DNA from: Pseudorhodoplanes sp.
GTDB lineage: Bacteria > Pseudomonadota > Alphaproteobacteria > Rhizobiales > Xanthobacteraceae
Assembly: GCA_019187085.1 (NCBI GenBank)
Contig: JABARS010000030.1
Location: 1 to 64,000 of the forward strand
Direction: 5' to 3'
Length of the DNA stretch: 64,000 nt
The position numbers and the translations under genes are program-made. The first letter of the stretch is position 1. Each line of letters starts with the position of its first letter. Under the pieces are notes generated by a model. It had not been told where the DNA came from. It saw only the letters and a list, made by a program, of their open reading frames with translations, and searched no databases. Positions 16,300 to 25,451 of this stretch are shown here, one piece after another.

Positions 16300-18417
16300 A
16301 TGTCCGACATCACGGCAGCATCAAATTCCGGCGGCGGTTTCAAGCTGCCCCAGTTGGGCGACATCGTCGCCACGCTGCGGCGCGGCGACATCGCGCTCGC
16401 CATCGGGGTCATGACCATCCTGGTGGTCCTGATCCTGCCGCTGCCGCCGGTCCTGCTCGACATCTTCCTCGCCTTCTCGATCATCATCTCGGTGCTGATC
16501 CTGATGACTGCGCTGTTCATCCGTGCGCCGCTGGAATTCTCGTCCTTCCCGACCGTGCTCCTGATCGCGACCATGCTGCGGCTCGCGCTCAACCTGGCCT
16601 CGACCCGCCTGATCCTCTCGCATGGCCACGAAGGCACCGCCGCCGCCGGCCACGTGATCGAGGCGTTCGGCAATTTCGTCATGGCCGGCAATTTCGTGAT
16701 CGGCATCATCGTGTTCACGATCCTGATCATCGTGAATTTCGTGGTCATCACCAAAGGCTCCGGCCGCATCGCCGAGGTCGCGGCCCGCTTCCACCTCGAT
16801 GCCATGCCCGGCAAGCAGATGGCGATCGACGCCGACCTGTCCGCCGGCCTGATCGACGAGCAGGACGCGCGCCGCCGCCGCAGGACGCTCGAGGACGAGA
16901 GCGGCTTCTTCGGCGCCATGGACGGCGCCTCCAAGTTCGTGCGCGGCGACGCCATTGCCGGCCTGCTGGTCGTGTTCATCAACGTGATCGGCGGCATGGT
17001 CATCGGCATCGCCCAGCAGGGCATGCCGTTCATGGAAGCTGCCCGCACCTACACGCTGCTCACCGTCGGCGACGGCCTTGTCACGCAGGTGCCCGCGCTC
17101 ATCGTCTCGACCGCCGCGGGCCTGCTCGTCTCCAAGGCCGGCATCAGCGGCGCCGCCGACGAGGCGCTGATCAAGCAGCTCTCCGGCTATCCCAAGGCGC
17201 TCGGCATGTCGGCGGCGGTGATGCTCATCATGGCGGTGCTGCCGGGCATTCCGGCACTGCCGTTCCTGGTGCTGGGCGGCGGCGCCGGCACGCTCGCCTA
17301 TGTCATCGACAAGCGCAACAAGGCAGACGCCGCGGCCCAGAAGGTCAAGGACGCCGCCGCGGCCGCGCCGGTGCAGGGCGAGGAGCCGATCTCGGCGGCG
17401 CTCAAGATCGACGACCTGAAGATCGAGCTCGGCTATGCGCTGCTGCCGCTCGTCAATTCACAGGACGGCAGCGACCGGCTGACCGAGCAGATCAAGGCGC
17501 TGCGGCGTGCGCTTGCGATCGAGATGGGCTTCGTCATGCCGGCGGTGCGCATCCTCGACAATGTCCAGCTCGAGGCCAATTCCTACGTCATCAAGATCAA
17601 GGAAGTGGATGCCGGCACCGGCCGGCTGTGGCCGGGCCAGTTCATGGTCATGGACCCGGCCGGCGGACAGGTGAACCTGCCCGGCGTGCACACCGTGGAG
17701 CCGACCTTCGGCCTGCCGGCGACCTGGGTCGACATGGCGGCCAAGGAAGAAGCGGCGGTCAAGGGCTATACGGTCGTGGACGCCGCCACGGTCCTCTCCA
17801 CGCACCTCACCGAACTGCTCAAGAGCAACACCGCCGAGCTCCTCTCCTACGGCGAGGTGCAGAAGCTCATCAAGGAACTGCCGAAGGAGCAGGGCGAACT
17901 GGTCAAGGACATCATCCCGGGCCAGATCACGGTCTCCGGCGTGCAGCGCGTGCTGCAGCTCCTGCTGGCCGAACGCATCTCGATCCGCGACCTCTCGACC
18001 ATCCTCGAAGGCATCGCCGACGCGCTGTCGTTCACGCGCAACCCCTCGATCGTCGTCGAGCATGTGCGCACCCGGCTCGCGCGCCAGATCTGCGCGCAAT
18101 ACACCACGCCGAGCGGCTATCTGCCGCTCATCGCGCTCTCGGCCAAGTGGGAGCAGGCGTTCCAGGACTCCCTCGTCGGCCAGGGCGACGAGCGCAGCCT
18201 CGCCATGCAGCCCTCGCGCCTGTCGGAATTCATCACGCTCGTGCGCGAGCGCTTCGAGGAGGCCGCGCGCGAGGGCGAAGCGCCGGTACTCGTGACCTCG
18301 GGCACGATTCGCCCGTTCGTGCGCAGCATCGTCGAGCGCTTCCGCCAGCAGACGAGCGTGATCTCGCAGGCGGAGATCCATCCGCGCGTGCGCCTGAAGA
18401 CCGTCGGCAGCATCTGA
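16300..18417 (+). CDS. flhA: Flagellar export gate protein FlhA
   Basis: FlhA is the large membrane component of the flagellar type III export gate. The 705-residue product has about eight N-terminal membrane helices and the FHIPEP-region motif RLALNLASTRLILSHG. Its soluble C-terminal domain binds export chaperones and includes RVLQLLLAERISIRDLSTIL. Length is typical. It has its own promoter module shared with fliF and no flagellar gene directly behind it. Confidence 0.97.
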   Translation: MSDITAASNSGGGFKLPQLGDIVATLRRGDIALAIGVMTILVVLILPLPPVLLDIFLAFSIIISVLILMTALFIRAPLEFSSFPTVLLIATMLRLALNLASTRLILSHGHEGTAAAGHVIEAFGNFVMAGNFVIGIIVFTILIIVNFVVITKGSGRIAEVAARFHLDAMPGKQMAIDADLSAGLIDEQDARRRRRTLEDESGFFGAMDGASKFVRGDAIAGLLVVFINVIGGMVIGIAQQGMPFMEAARTYTLLTVGDGLVTQVPALIVSTAAGLLVSKAGISGAADEALIKQLSGYPKALGMSAAVMLIMAVLPGIPALPFLVLGGGAGTLAYVIDKRNKADAAAQKVKDAAAAAPVQGEEPISAALKIDDLKIELGYALLPLVNSQDGSDRLTEQIKALRRALAIEMGFVMPAVRILDNVQLEANSYVIKIKEVDAGTGRLWPGQFMVMDPAGGQVNLPGVHTVEPTFGLPATWVDMAAKEEAAVKGYTVVDAATVLSTHLTELLKSNTAELLSYGEVQKLIKELPKEQGELVKDIIPGQITVSGVQRVLQLLLAERISIRDLSTILEGIADALSFTRNPSIVVEHVRTRLARQICAQYTTPSGYLPLIALSAKWEQAFQDSLVGQGDERSLAMQPSRLSEFITLVRERFEEAAREGEAPVLVTSGTIRPFVRSIVERFRQQTSVISQAEIHPRVRLKTVGSI

Positions 18418-18784
18418 GCCGGAGGCTCATACGACGAGCCCTTGATCGCGACCTGTTCGCACCACCATTGCCGGACCATCGGGTCCGATCGCCGGCCGAT
18501 CCCGGTCGCAAACCTGCCCCGGCGATCCATCATTTTGAACTATCTCTTCTTTTCCGAAACCGGCGTCCCTGGTTCACGTCTCTTCAAGCAAACGTGAGCC
18601 GCCCCTGGAACCCGGGGGCGGGTTCCTACGTTTTACGCCTGTCACGATCGCCTCGGCCTGACGGCGAAACCTGCAAGCATGCTGGTTTCGCAAGGAAATC
18701 CCGCGTGCGCACGGATTTGAACCGGCGGCCGGCCGTTCGCGACAGATAGTCGAATCCGGGAACGCCCGGGAGCGGGAGAGCGTC
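18418..18784. other. Intergenic stretch after flhA, no gene seen
   Basis: I see no supported coding or RNA gene here. GGAACCCG at 18607-18614 and CGGGTTCC at 18619-18626 form an 8-bp inverted repeat followed by TACGTTTTA, a weak candidate transcript end. A T-arm-like GGATTTGAACC near 18714 is not part of a complete tRNA. Confidence 0.5.
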
Positions 18785-19009
18785 ATGAACAATTCCTCGC
18801 TGCTGAGCGCCAACAGCGCGACCCATATCAAGATCGTGGCGGTGGCTCTGGTCGCCGGCATCCTGGTGGTCGGCGTGGGGCTGGCCGCGCGCCACGACCT
18901 CGGCACCGACGTCATGGTTTCGGGCACGCCGCGCCTTGAGGCGCAGGGCCCCATCATCAGAGCTGGCGAGCCGCGCGTGATCGCGGGCGAGCATCGCATG
19001 ATCCGCTGA
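18785..19009 (+). CDS. Small single-pass membrane protein of unknown function
   Basis: The 74-residue product has one hydrophobic helix (about 15-35, IKIVAVALVAGILVVGVGLA) and a short, mostly periplasmic tail with GTPRLEAQGPIIRAGEPR. The ATG at 18785 has GGGAGAG upstream. It has no recognised domain. A perfect 11-bp terminator hairpin follows at 19044, supporting a discrete small transcript. Confidence 0.6.
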   Translation: MNNSSLLSANSATHIKIVAVALVAGILVVGVGLAARHDLGTDVMVSGTPRLEAQGPIIRAGEPRVIAGEHRMIR

Positions 19010-19043
19010 GCATTCTTCAGGGTCTGAACCTCCCTGACTTCAG

Positions 19044-19077
19044 GGGTGCGTCTCGCAAGAGACGCACCCTTCTTATT
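19044..19077 (+). terminator. Strong intrinsic terminator
   Basis: GGGTGCGTCTC at 19044-19054 pairs perfectly with GAGACGCACCC at 19059-19069 across a GCAA tetraloop, followed by TTCTTATTT. Confidence 0.9.
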
Positions 19078-19110
19078 TGAGCCGCGGGGCTTCCGCCGGC
19101 GGGGAACCGG

Positions 19111-19503
19111 GTGTACACACCCACCGTGCCCACGAAGCCTGCCCGATTTCGCCTCGCCCGCGCCGTGACCGCAATCACGGCTGCCTATGCGGTTGCCTTG
19201 CAGATTCTGCTCGGCGCCGTCCTCGGGGCGCAGGCCAATGCACAGATCGGCAATTCCTTCGTCATCTGCTACGGCCTGACGCCGCAATCGGACGACGGCC
19301 CGACAGCACCGGCAAGGATCGATCACGACCTCTGTGCGCTCGCCTGCGCCCATGCGCTTGCAGGCACAGCCGTCCTCCCGGCAAGTGCGATCGTCGCGCC
19401 CGCCGCCGTCAGGGAAGCGGTGCGCGAAGGCCGGCCTGCGGTTTTCGCCCTGGCCCGCATTCCCTCCCCACGTCTGTCGCAAGGCCCTCCTCACCGCGCG
19501 TGA
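19111..19503 (+). CDS. Small exported Cys-containing protein upstream of the copper chaperone fusion
   Basis: The 130-residue product starts at a GTG at 19111. It has a hydrophobic segment ending ANAQIG (about 20-45), then FVICYGLTPQSDD and DHDLCALACAHALAG. The closely spaced Cys/His (H, C-x3-C-x-H) recall DUF2946-type small proteins, which often accompany copper genes. This assignment is tentative. It lies 52 bp upstream of the DUF1775-PCuAC gene on the same strand. Confidence 0.55.
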   Translation: MYTPTVPTKPARFRLARAVTAITAAYAVALQILLGAVLGAQANAQIGNSFVICYGLTPQSDDGPTAPARIDHDLCALACAHALAGTAVLPASAIVAPAAVREAVREGRPAVFALARIPSPRLSQGPPHRA

Positions 19504-19555
19504 ATGCACGCCGCCGGACACGGCGGCTCATCCCATGCCGATTGAGGAGAAAATC

Positions 19556-20527
19556 ATGTCACGTCGTTCCCGCGCCATGCGCGCGTTTCCTGTCGCGTTC
19601 TCATTCCTGTTCACCACCGTCGCCGTCGCCCATGTCACGCTCGACGTGCGCGAGGCGAAAGCCGGAACACCCTACAGGGCGGTGCTGAAGGTGCCGCACG
19701 GCTGCGACGGCTCGCCGACCGTCAAGCTGCATGTGCGCATTCCGCAGGGCGTCATCGCCGTCAAGCCGATGCCCAAGCCGGGCTGGCAAATCGAGACCGT
19801 CCGTGGCGCGTACGGCAGGAGCTATCCCTATTATCACGACGACATCACCGAAGGCGTGAAGGAGATCGTGTGGCGCGGCCGGCTGGCGGACGACAATTAC
19901 GACGAGTTCGTGTTCGCGGGCTTCATCGCCCGCGACATGAAGCCGGGCCCGATCCATGTCCCGGTCACCCAGACCTGCGAAAAGGGCGAGACCGCCTGGA
20001 CCGAGATCCCCGCGCCCGGCCAGGACGCGCATGCGCTCAAGGCACCGGCGCCCGCCCTTCTCATCCTCGCGCAGGCGACGCAGCCCGCTTCCGACACCAA
20101 GACCTACAAGGCCGGCAATCTCGTCATCGCAACTCCCTGGTCGCGCGCGACGCCGGGCGGCGCCAGGGTCGCCGGCGGCTACATGAAGATCGTCAATGCC
20201 GGCCAGCAGGCCGACCGCCTGGTCGGCGGCAGCTTCGTGCGCGCGGGCCGTTTCGAGGTGCATGAAATGGCGATGGAAGGCGGCATCATGAAGATGCGGC
20301 CGCTCGCCAGGGGCCTCGAAATCCCGGCCGGCGCGACGATCGAGCTGAAGCCCGGCGGCTACCACGCCATGTTCATGGATCTCAGGGACGGCCTGAAGGA
20401 AGGCGAGACCGTCAAGGGCACGCTGGTGTTCGAGAAGGCCGGCACCGTCGAGATCGAATACCGCGTGGGTCCGATCGGCGGCGGCGCACCGTCAGGCGAC
20501 GCAAAGGGCGGGCACTCGCATCGTTGA
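19556..20527 (+). CDS. DUF1775 (YcnI-like) - PCuAC copper chaperone fusion
   Basis: The 323-residue exported protein joins two copper domains. Residues about 26-165 are DUF1775. Cleavage after AVA would leave HVTLDV with an N-terminal His, the monohistidine brace known from YcnI. Residues about 190-305 are PCuAC, with H-x10-M (HEMAMEGGIMKM) and H-x-M (YHAMFM) ligands. PCuAC proteins deliver Cu(I) to CuA or CuB sites of cytochrome oxidases. The tail GGHSHR adds His. The start at 19556 has GAGGAGA upstream. The two domains are usually encoded by separate neighbouring genes. A link to the cco oxidase in this window is possible but inferred. Confidence 0.88.
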   Translation: MSRRSRAMRAFPVAFSFLFTTVAVAHVTLDVREAKAGTPYRAVLKVPHGCDGSPTVKLHVRIPQGVIAVKPMPKPGWQIETVRGAYGRSYPYYHDDITEGVKEIVWRGRLADDNYDEFVFAGFIARDMKPGPIHVPVTQTCEKGETAWTEIPAPGQDAHALKAPAPALLILAQATQPASDTKTYKAGNLVIATPWSRATPGGARVAGGYMKIVNAGQQADRLVGGSFVRAGRFEVHEMAMEGGIMKMRPLARGLEIPAGATIELKPGGYHAMFMDLRDGLKEGETVKGTLVFEKAGTVEIEYRVGPIGGGAPSGDAKGGHSHR

Positions 20528-20557
20528 GGTTCGACCTTCATCCTGTCGAAGTTCGCC

Positions 20558-20732
20558 CCTCATCCTGAGGCGCCGCGCCAACGGGTCCGCGCGAAGCGCG
20601 GCCCGATGATAAACTCCGCGCGGCGTCTCGAAGGATGCGGCCGCATGCGCACCCGCAACGGCAACGCTGCGGCCTCAGGGCTGCGATCCCATGGTTCGAG
20701 ACGCGCCGCAGGCGGCGCTCCTCGCCATGAGG
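20558..20732. repeat. Dispersed intergenic repeat with CCTCATCC / CCATGAGG ends, copy 1
   Basis: It begins CCTCATCCTGAGG, contains GGCGTCTCGAAGGATG and ends with the arm CATGGTTCGAGACGCGCCGC to CCATGAGG at 20732. Copies with the same arms are at 23884-23981 and 24073-24118. No gene is seen between 20528 and 20746. Confidence 0.7.
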
Positions 20733-20746
20733 ACCGGGAGGAAGCG

Positions 20747-21166
20747 TCACGCCCTTGCGGCGTTGCGGATGCGCATGATGCCGATCGAGTCGAGCGCGCG
20801 CTGCTCGGCGGCGTCTTCCGCGGCGCGCTCGCTGGCGAGATCGCGCTCGTTGAGCAGTTCGACCTTCTTGAGTTCCTCGAACGCCTCGCCGAGCTCGGCC
20901 TTGGCGTCGTCGAGCTGCGCTCTCAGTTCGTCGATCGAGCGCTTGAGGTTGTCGCGGCGCTGGGCGGCCGCCTTGGCATAGGTCGGATAGGCGAAGTGCG
21001 ACGGATCGTGGATGCCGGCGCGTTCCTGCTCGGTCTTGATCTCGCGTTCGAGCTCGACGCTCATGCGGTCGAACTCGGCGATCATGCTTTCGATCTGGGC
21101 CGTGCGGCGACGCTTCTCGTCGACCTGAAACTTGCGCAGCCGGATCAATGTCTCGCGTGACTTCAT
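20747..21166 (-). CDS. fliJ: Flagellar export protein FliJ
   Basis: FliJ is the small coiled-coil chaperone/rotor subunit of the flagellar export ATPase ring. The 139-residue product from the ATG at 21166 begins MKSRETLIRLRKFQVDEKRR and is helical throughout, with heptad-like RRRTAQIESMIAEFDRMSVE and QLDDAKAELGEAFEELKKVE. FliJ is poorly conserved, and the call rests on the N-terminal pattern, size and position behind fliI. Confidence 0.87.
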   Translation of the reverse strand: MKSRETLIRLRKFQVDEKRRRTAQIESMIAEFDRMSVELEREIKTEQERAGIHDPSHFAYPTYAKAAAQRRDNLKRSIDELRAQLDDAKAELGEAFEELKKVELLNERDLASERAAEDAAEQRALDSIGIMRIRNAARA

Positions 21167-21301
21167 CGACTCATACTCCCCCGAAGCCCCGCATCGTGCG
21201 CGCCTGAAATCCGCCTCCAGAACGGAATGAGACCGGCGCAAGGCCGGGCGCGACGCCGTGGCTGTCCTACAACAGACGGCGCGCAGTCTGCCGGGATAAC
21301 G

Positions 21302-22627
21302 TTAGTTTTCTGTTGCCGGCGGCGGTAGAATTTTCTCAAGGCGCTGATATCCCTCGGCAAGCCCGGTGGCGTCTTCCTTGGCCTGGGCGAGGAAGGCCTC
21401 CAGCGGCCCGTGCAGGCGGATGGCCTCGTCCACCTCCGGGCTGGACCCGGGCCGGTAGGCGCCGAGCCGGATCAGCTCTTCCATGTCGGCATAGGTCGCC
21501 ATCACCTGGCGGGCCCGCATGATGACGGGCAGATAGGCGGGGTCGGCCGCGCGCGGCATGGTGCGCGACACCGACTTGAGAATGTTAATGGCCGGGTAAC
21601 GTCCGCGCTCGGCGATAGCGCGTTCCATCACGATATGGCCGTCGAGGATGCCGCGCACGGCGTCCGCCACCGGCTCATTATGGTCGTCGCCGTCGACCAG
21701 CACCGTGAACAGGCCGGTGATGCTCCCCTGCCCTTCGGTGCCGGGGCCGGCGCGCTCCAGAAGCCGCGGCAGCTCGGTGAAGACGGTCGGCGTATAGCCC
21801 TTGGCGGTCGGCGGCTCGCCGGCCGAAAGCCCGATCTCGCGCTGGGCCATGGCGAAACGGGTCACCGAATCCATCAGCGCCAGCACGTCGCGGCCCTCGT
21901 CGCGGAAGTACTCGGCGATGGCGAGCGTCAGATAGGCGGCCTGGCGGCGCATCAGCGCCGGCTCGTCGGAGGTGGCGACCACGACCACCGAGCGGGCGAG
22001 CCCCGCCTCGCCGAGATCGTCCTGCAGGAATTCCTGCACCTCGCGGCCGCGCTCGCCGACCAGCCCGATCACGATGACGTCGGCCTGCACGTTGCGCGCC
22101 AGCATGGACAGCAGCACCGACTTGCCGACGCCGGAGCCCGCGAAAATGCCCATGCGCTGGCCGCGGCAGCAAGTGGTGAAGGTATTGAGCGCGCGCACCC
22201 CGAGATCGAGCGGGGCGCCGACGCGCTTGCGGGCATGGGCGGACGGGGGCGCGTTGCGGAAGGGATAGGGCGAGAGGCCGGGCGGCAGGTCGCCCTTGCC
22301 GTCGACCGGCTGGCCCATGGCGTTGACGACGCGGCCGAGCCAGCCCTCGGACGGCCGCACCTGGCCGGCGACCGAGGATACCACCGCCCGGCAGCCGCGC
22401 CGCACGCCCTCGAGCGCGGCAAAGGGCATCAGCAGCGCGTGGTCGCCGTCGAAGCCCACCACCTCGCAGGGGATCGGCCGTCCCCCGGTCTCGATCGTCA
22501 CCCGTGCGCCGACCGACATGGCATGGACGGGACCGGCCGCCTCCACCATCAGCCCGCGCACGCCCATCACGCGGCCATAGACCTCGGCGGCGTCGAGTTC
22601 GGCGATCTGCTCGGCAAGAGCCTTCAT
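21302..22627 (-). CDS. fliI: Flagellum-specific ATP synthase FliI
   Basis: FliI is the ATPase of the flagellar type III export apparatus. The 441-residue product has the Walker A motif [26 protein letters not shown], Walker B-like [16 protein letters not shown], and the conserved [12 protein letters not shown] and [21 protein letters not shown] CtrA-like box lies 38-53 bp upstream of its ATG. The gene pair fliI-fliJ is divergent from ctrA. Confidence 0.97.
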   Translation of the reverse strand: MKALAEQIAELDAAEVYGRVMGVRGLMVEAAGPVHAMSVGARVTIETGGRPIPCEVVGFDGDHALLMPFAALEGVRRGCRAVVSSVAGQVRPSEGWLGRVVNAMGQPVDGKGDLPPGLSPYPFRNAPPSAHARKRVGAPLDLGVRALNTFTTCCRGQRMGIFAGSGVGKSVLLSMLARNVQADVIVIGLVGERGREVQEFLQDDLGEAGLARSVVVVATSDEPALMRRQAAYLTLAIAEYFRDEGRDVLALMDSVTRFAMAQREIGLSAGEPPTAKGYTPTVFTELPRLLERAGPGTEGQGSITGLFTVLVDGDDHNEPVADAVRGILDGHIVMERAIAERGRYPAINILKSVSRTMPRAADPAYLPVIMRARQVMATYADMEELIRLGAYRPGSSPEVDEAIRLHGPLEAFLAQAKEDATGLAEGYQRLEKILPPPATEN

Positions 22628-22664
22628 GATTCCCTATCGAAAAGGTTCACGTCGGCGGCGGCCC

Positions 22665-22680
22665 TTAACCCGGTGTTTAC
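22665..22680 (-). promoter_or_regulatory. CtrA-like box between fliI and ctrA (fliI-proximal)
   Basis: TTAA at 22665-22668, seven bases, TTTAC at 22676-22680: one or two mismatches from TTAA-N7-TTAAC. It is 38 bp from the fliI start, so fliI is the likely target. A lone GTTAAT follows near 22688. Confidence 0.5.
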
Positions 22681-22753
22681 CCGCGTCGTTAATCATTGCG
22701 TCACCGTTCTTGCGGCTTACGCGGACGGCTCGTCCCGGGTGAAGTTCCGGGCC

Positions 22754-22925
22754 GAGTCTTGAGAGTCGGTTAGGCCCGACTCTTAAAGTGGAACATGAGT
22801 TGCGGACTGGGTAGAAAACCTGAGGACCAGCAAGATTTTAGGCCGATTCGACCTTTTTTGGCCAGGGAATGCTTGCGAAGCAGAATCAGGTTTTGTTAAC
22901 CATGTCGAAATAGTGTTCCCGAATC
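22754..22925 (+). promoter_or_regulatory. GANTC-rich upstream region of ctrA
   Basis: Six GANTC sites, the target of the cell-cycle methylase CcrM, start at 22754, 22763, 22778, 22845, 22883 and 22921. The second and third lie in an inverted repeat: TTGAGAGTCGG at 22759 pairs with CCGACTCTTAA ending at 22785, with one mismatch. In Caulobacter, GANTC methylation state controls the ctrA P1 promoter. Confidence 0.6.
22896..22910 (+). promoter_or_regulatory. CtrA-like box upstream of ctrA
   Basis: TTAA at 22896-22899, seven bases, GAAA at 22907-22910 is the same variant as upstream of fliF. At 96 bp before the ctrA ATG it could serve autoregulation. On its own it is a weak match. Confidence 0.35.
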
Positions 22926-23005
22926 GTGTGGTTGCAAGGCGTTTCGAGGGCCGCCGCTTGGCGTGCCGACCTTAAAGCCCCGCAGCGGCGAAGAAGGGGA
23001 CGGGC

Positions 23006-23707
<702 letters not shown>

Positions 23708-23710
23708 GGC

Positions 23711-23755
23711 GCATGATCCCGAAAAGCGGGAACCGGTTTTCGGACCGGATCATGC
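23711..23755. repeat. 45-nt intergenic palindromic repeat, copy 2
   Basis: Same length and arms as 347-391 (starts GCATGATCCCGAAAAG, ends GATCATGC), with changes confined to the central loop and one arm. It starts 4 bp after the ctrA stop. Confidence 0.85.
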
Positions 23756-23772
23756 GCAAAATGAAATAGTCC

Positions 23773-23792
23773 GTCCCCGCGAAAGCGGGGAC
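23773..23792. repeat. Short perfect hairpin between ctrA and its terminator
   Basis: GTCCCCGC pairs with GCGGGGAC across a GAAA tetraloop. There is no T-run, so it is more likely a repeat element than a terminator. Confidence 0.6.
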
Positions 23793-23844
23793 CGCGCGCC
23801 GCAAGCGTCGCCAGTTTCTTCGAAGCCCGCTCCCAGCACTGCAG

Positions 23845-23873
23845 CCCCGCCGGAAACGGCGGGGTTTTTGTTT
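23845..23873 (+). terminator. Intrinsic terminator of ctrA
   Basis: CCCCGCCG at 23845-23852 pairs perfectly with CGGCGGGG at 23857-23864 across GAAA, then TTTTTGTTT. Confidence 0.9.
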
Positions 23874-23883
23874 AGGCGACCCG

Positions 23884-23981
23884 CCTCATCCTGAGGAGCG
23901 CTTGAAGGGCGCGTCTCGAAGGATGAGGCGGCCCCTGGTTCGAGACGCCCGCACTCGCTTCGCTCGGCGGGCTCCTCACCA
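23884..23981. repeat. Dispersed intergenic repeat, copy 2
   Basis: It starts CCTCATCCTGAGGAGCGC, has GCGTCTCGAAGGATGAGG at about 23911-23928, then CTGGTTCGAGACGCCCGC and ends CTCCTCACCA. The first half is itself an inverted repeat (CCTCATCC...GGATGAGG). Confidence 0.7.
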
Positions 23982-24072
23982 CTTTCCGTGGGGCAGACGG
24001 GAACGATCCCGGATCGCGCTGACGTGCGTCCGGGATGAGGAATAATGAAAAGGCAAGACCGGTTTGCCCGAT

Positions 24073-24118
24073 CCTCATGGTGAGGAGCGCCGCTTGCGGC
24101 GCGTCTCGAACCATGAGG
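24073..24118. repeat. Dispersed intergenic repeat, copy 3
   Basis: CCTCATGG at 24073 and CCATGAGG at 24111-24118 form the ends of an inverted repeat enclosing TGAGGAGCGCCGCTTGCGGC and GCGTCTCGAA, the same core as the other two copies. Confidence 0.7.
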
Positions 24119-24569
24119 CCGGGTGAGGCTTCATAGACCTCTTGACTTTATTCCTATTCTCTGATGAAAGTTGCGCGATCCCATCCACCGCGGGGCGTTT
24201 TCATGAGACGTCGTGAAGGCGGGATGGGTGCGGCGCCTGCGGGCGGGGTTCGTGGCCCCGCACCCGGGCGGCGTCGGGGCACCGCCCGGGGCCACTACGA
24301 GCCCCTGCCGGGAGCCGGCTGACACGCCGGGCGCAAATGCCCGCCGGGAAAGCGCGGCCCGACGCCGGAGTGAGAACGCCGCGGTGGCGCGCCGCAAGGC
24401 GGCGTGCGCCCGAAGGCCTGCACAGGCAGGCCCGCGCCGGGCGCGCGCTTCGGATGGATACCCGCGCCTTGCGGCGCGCCATCCTCCCACTTTTCAAGGA
24501 AGTCACGGATCGCAAGGCAGGCGGACCCGGCGCCTTTCAAACAATACGGGCGCTTTCGCGCGCCTACGT
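24119..24569. other. GC-rich non-coding block, probable dispersed repeat element
   Basis: About 450 bp between the ctrA-side repeats and the cheR stop with no believable gene, although several frames are open. It is full of short GC inverted repeats, for example CACCCGGGCGG / CCGCCCGGGG around 24262-24296 and GCGCGCCGCAAGGCGGCGTG near 24390. From memory, translated pieces of such blocks occur as many spurious small proteins in Bradyrhizobium-type genomes. A genome-wide repeat search would settle this. Confidence 0.5.
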
Positions 24570-25451
24570 TCAGCGCAAACCGCCGGCGGCGAAGGCGGGT
24601 TGCGCCAGCGGCCGCGGCAGCGGCGTCGCAGTGCGCGCAGCCTCGTTGGGCTCATAGACACCGCGGCGTCCGGACACCGACTTGAAGCTGTCGGTAAGGC
24701 CGACCACCGTCTCGGCCGCGCCGAGCGAGAGGAAGCCGTCGGGCGCGGTGATCTTGGCAATGCGGTTGATCACGTCGATCTTGGTCTTCTCGTCGAAATA
24801 GATCAGCACGTTGCGGCAGAACACCACGTCGAGCGTACCCAGATGCGAGAAATCGTTGAGCAGGTTGAGCGTGCGGAACTGCACCATGGCGCGAATGTCG
24901 GGCGACACCTGCCACATCTCGCCGACCTGCGTGAAGTTCTTCACCAGCATCTGGATCGGCAGCCCGCGCTGCACCTCGAACTGGCTGTAGAGGCCGGACT
25001 TCGCCTTCTCCAGGATTTCGTTGGACAGGTCGGTGGCGATGATCTCGATGCGGAAGCCCGCGAGCTTGGAACCCATCTCCTTGAGGATCATGGCGAGCGA
25101 GTACGGCTCCTGGCCGGAGGCGGCCGCCGCGCACCAGATGCGGATGCGCTTTTGCACAGCACGCGCGGTCACGAGGTGCGGGATCATCAGGTTCTGGAAA
25201 TGCTCGAACGGCAGCTTGTCGCGGAAGAAGAACGACTCGTTCGTGGTCATGGCCTCGACCACGTCGACGGTCAGGGGCTCGGCGCCGGGGCTGCGCAGCT
25301 TCTGCACCAGTTCGCTCAGGCCCGCGAGGCCATGCTTGCGCGCAACCGGCAGCAGGCGGCTTTCCAGCAGATAATGCTTCTCGGCCGACAGCACGAGGCC
25401 GGACCGCTCCTTCAGAAGCTTGCGAAGGAAATCGTACTCGATCGGCGTCAC
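24570..25451 (-). CDS. cheR: Chemotaxis protein methyltransferase CheR
   Basis: CheR methylates glutamates of chemoreceptors using SAM. The 293-residue product has an N-terminal helical domain (FLRKLLKERSGLVLSAEKHY) and the catalytic domain with TTNESFFFRDKLPFEHF, RIWCAAAASGQEPYSLAMIL and VVFCRNVLIYFDEKTK. The start is a GTG at 25451 overlapping the cheB stop (GTGA). It is the last gene of the che operon and convergent with ctrA. Confidence 0.96.
   Translation of the reverse strand: MTPIEYDFLRKLLKERSGLVLSAEKHYLLESRLLPVARKHGLAGLSELVQKLRSPGAEPLTVDVVEAMTTNESFFFRDKLPFEHFQNLMIPHLVTARAVQKRIRIWCAAAASGQEPYSLAMILKEMGSKLAGFRIEIIATDLSNEILEKAKSGLYSQFEVQRGLPIQMLVKNFTQVGEMWQVSPDIRAMVQFRTLNLLNDFSHLGTLDVVFCRNVLIYFDEKTKIDVINRIAKITAPDGFLSLGAAETVVGLTDSFKSVSGRRGVYEPNEAARTATPLPRPLAQPAFAAGGLR

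Noticed and set aside
18690-18750. Possible tRNA or tRNA-derived attachment site (GGATTTGAACC)
   Set aside because: Only a T-loop-like string is present. No acceptor, D-arm or anticodon arm can be built around it.
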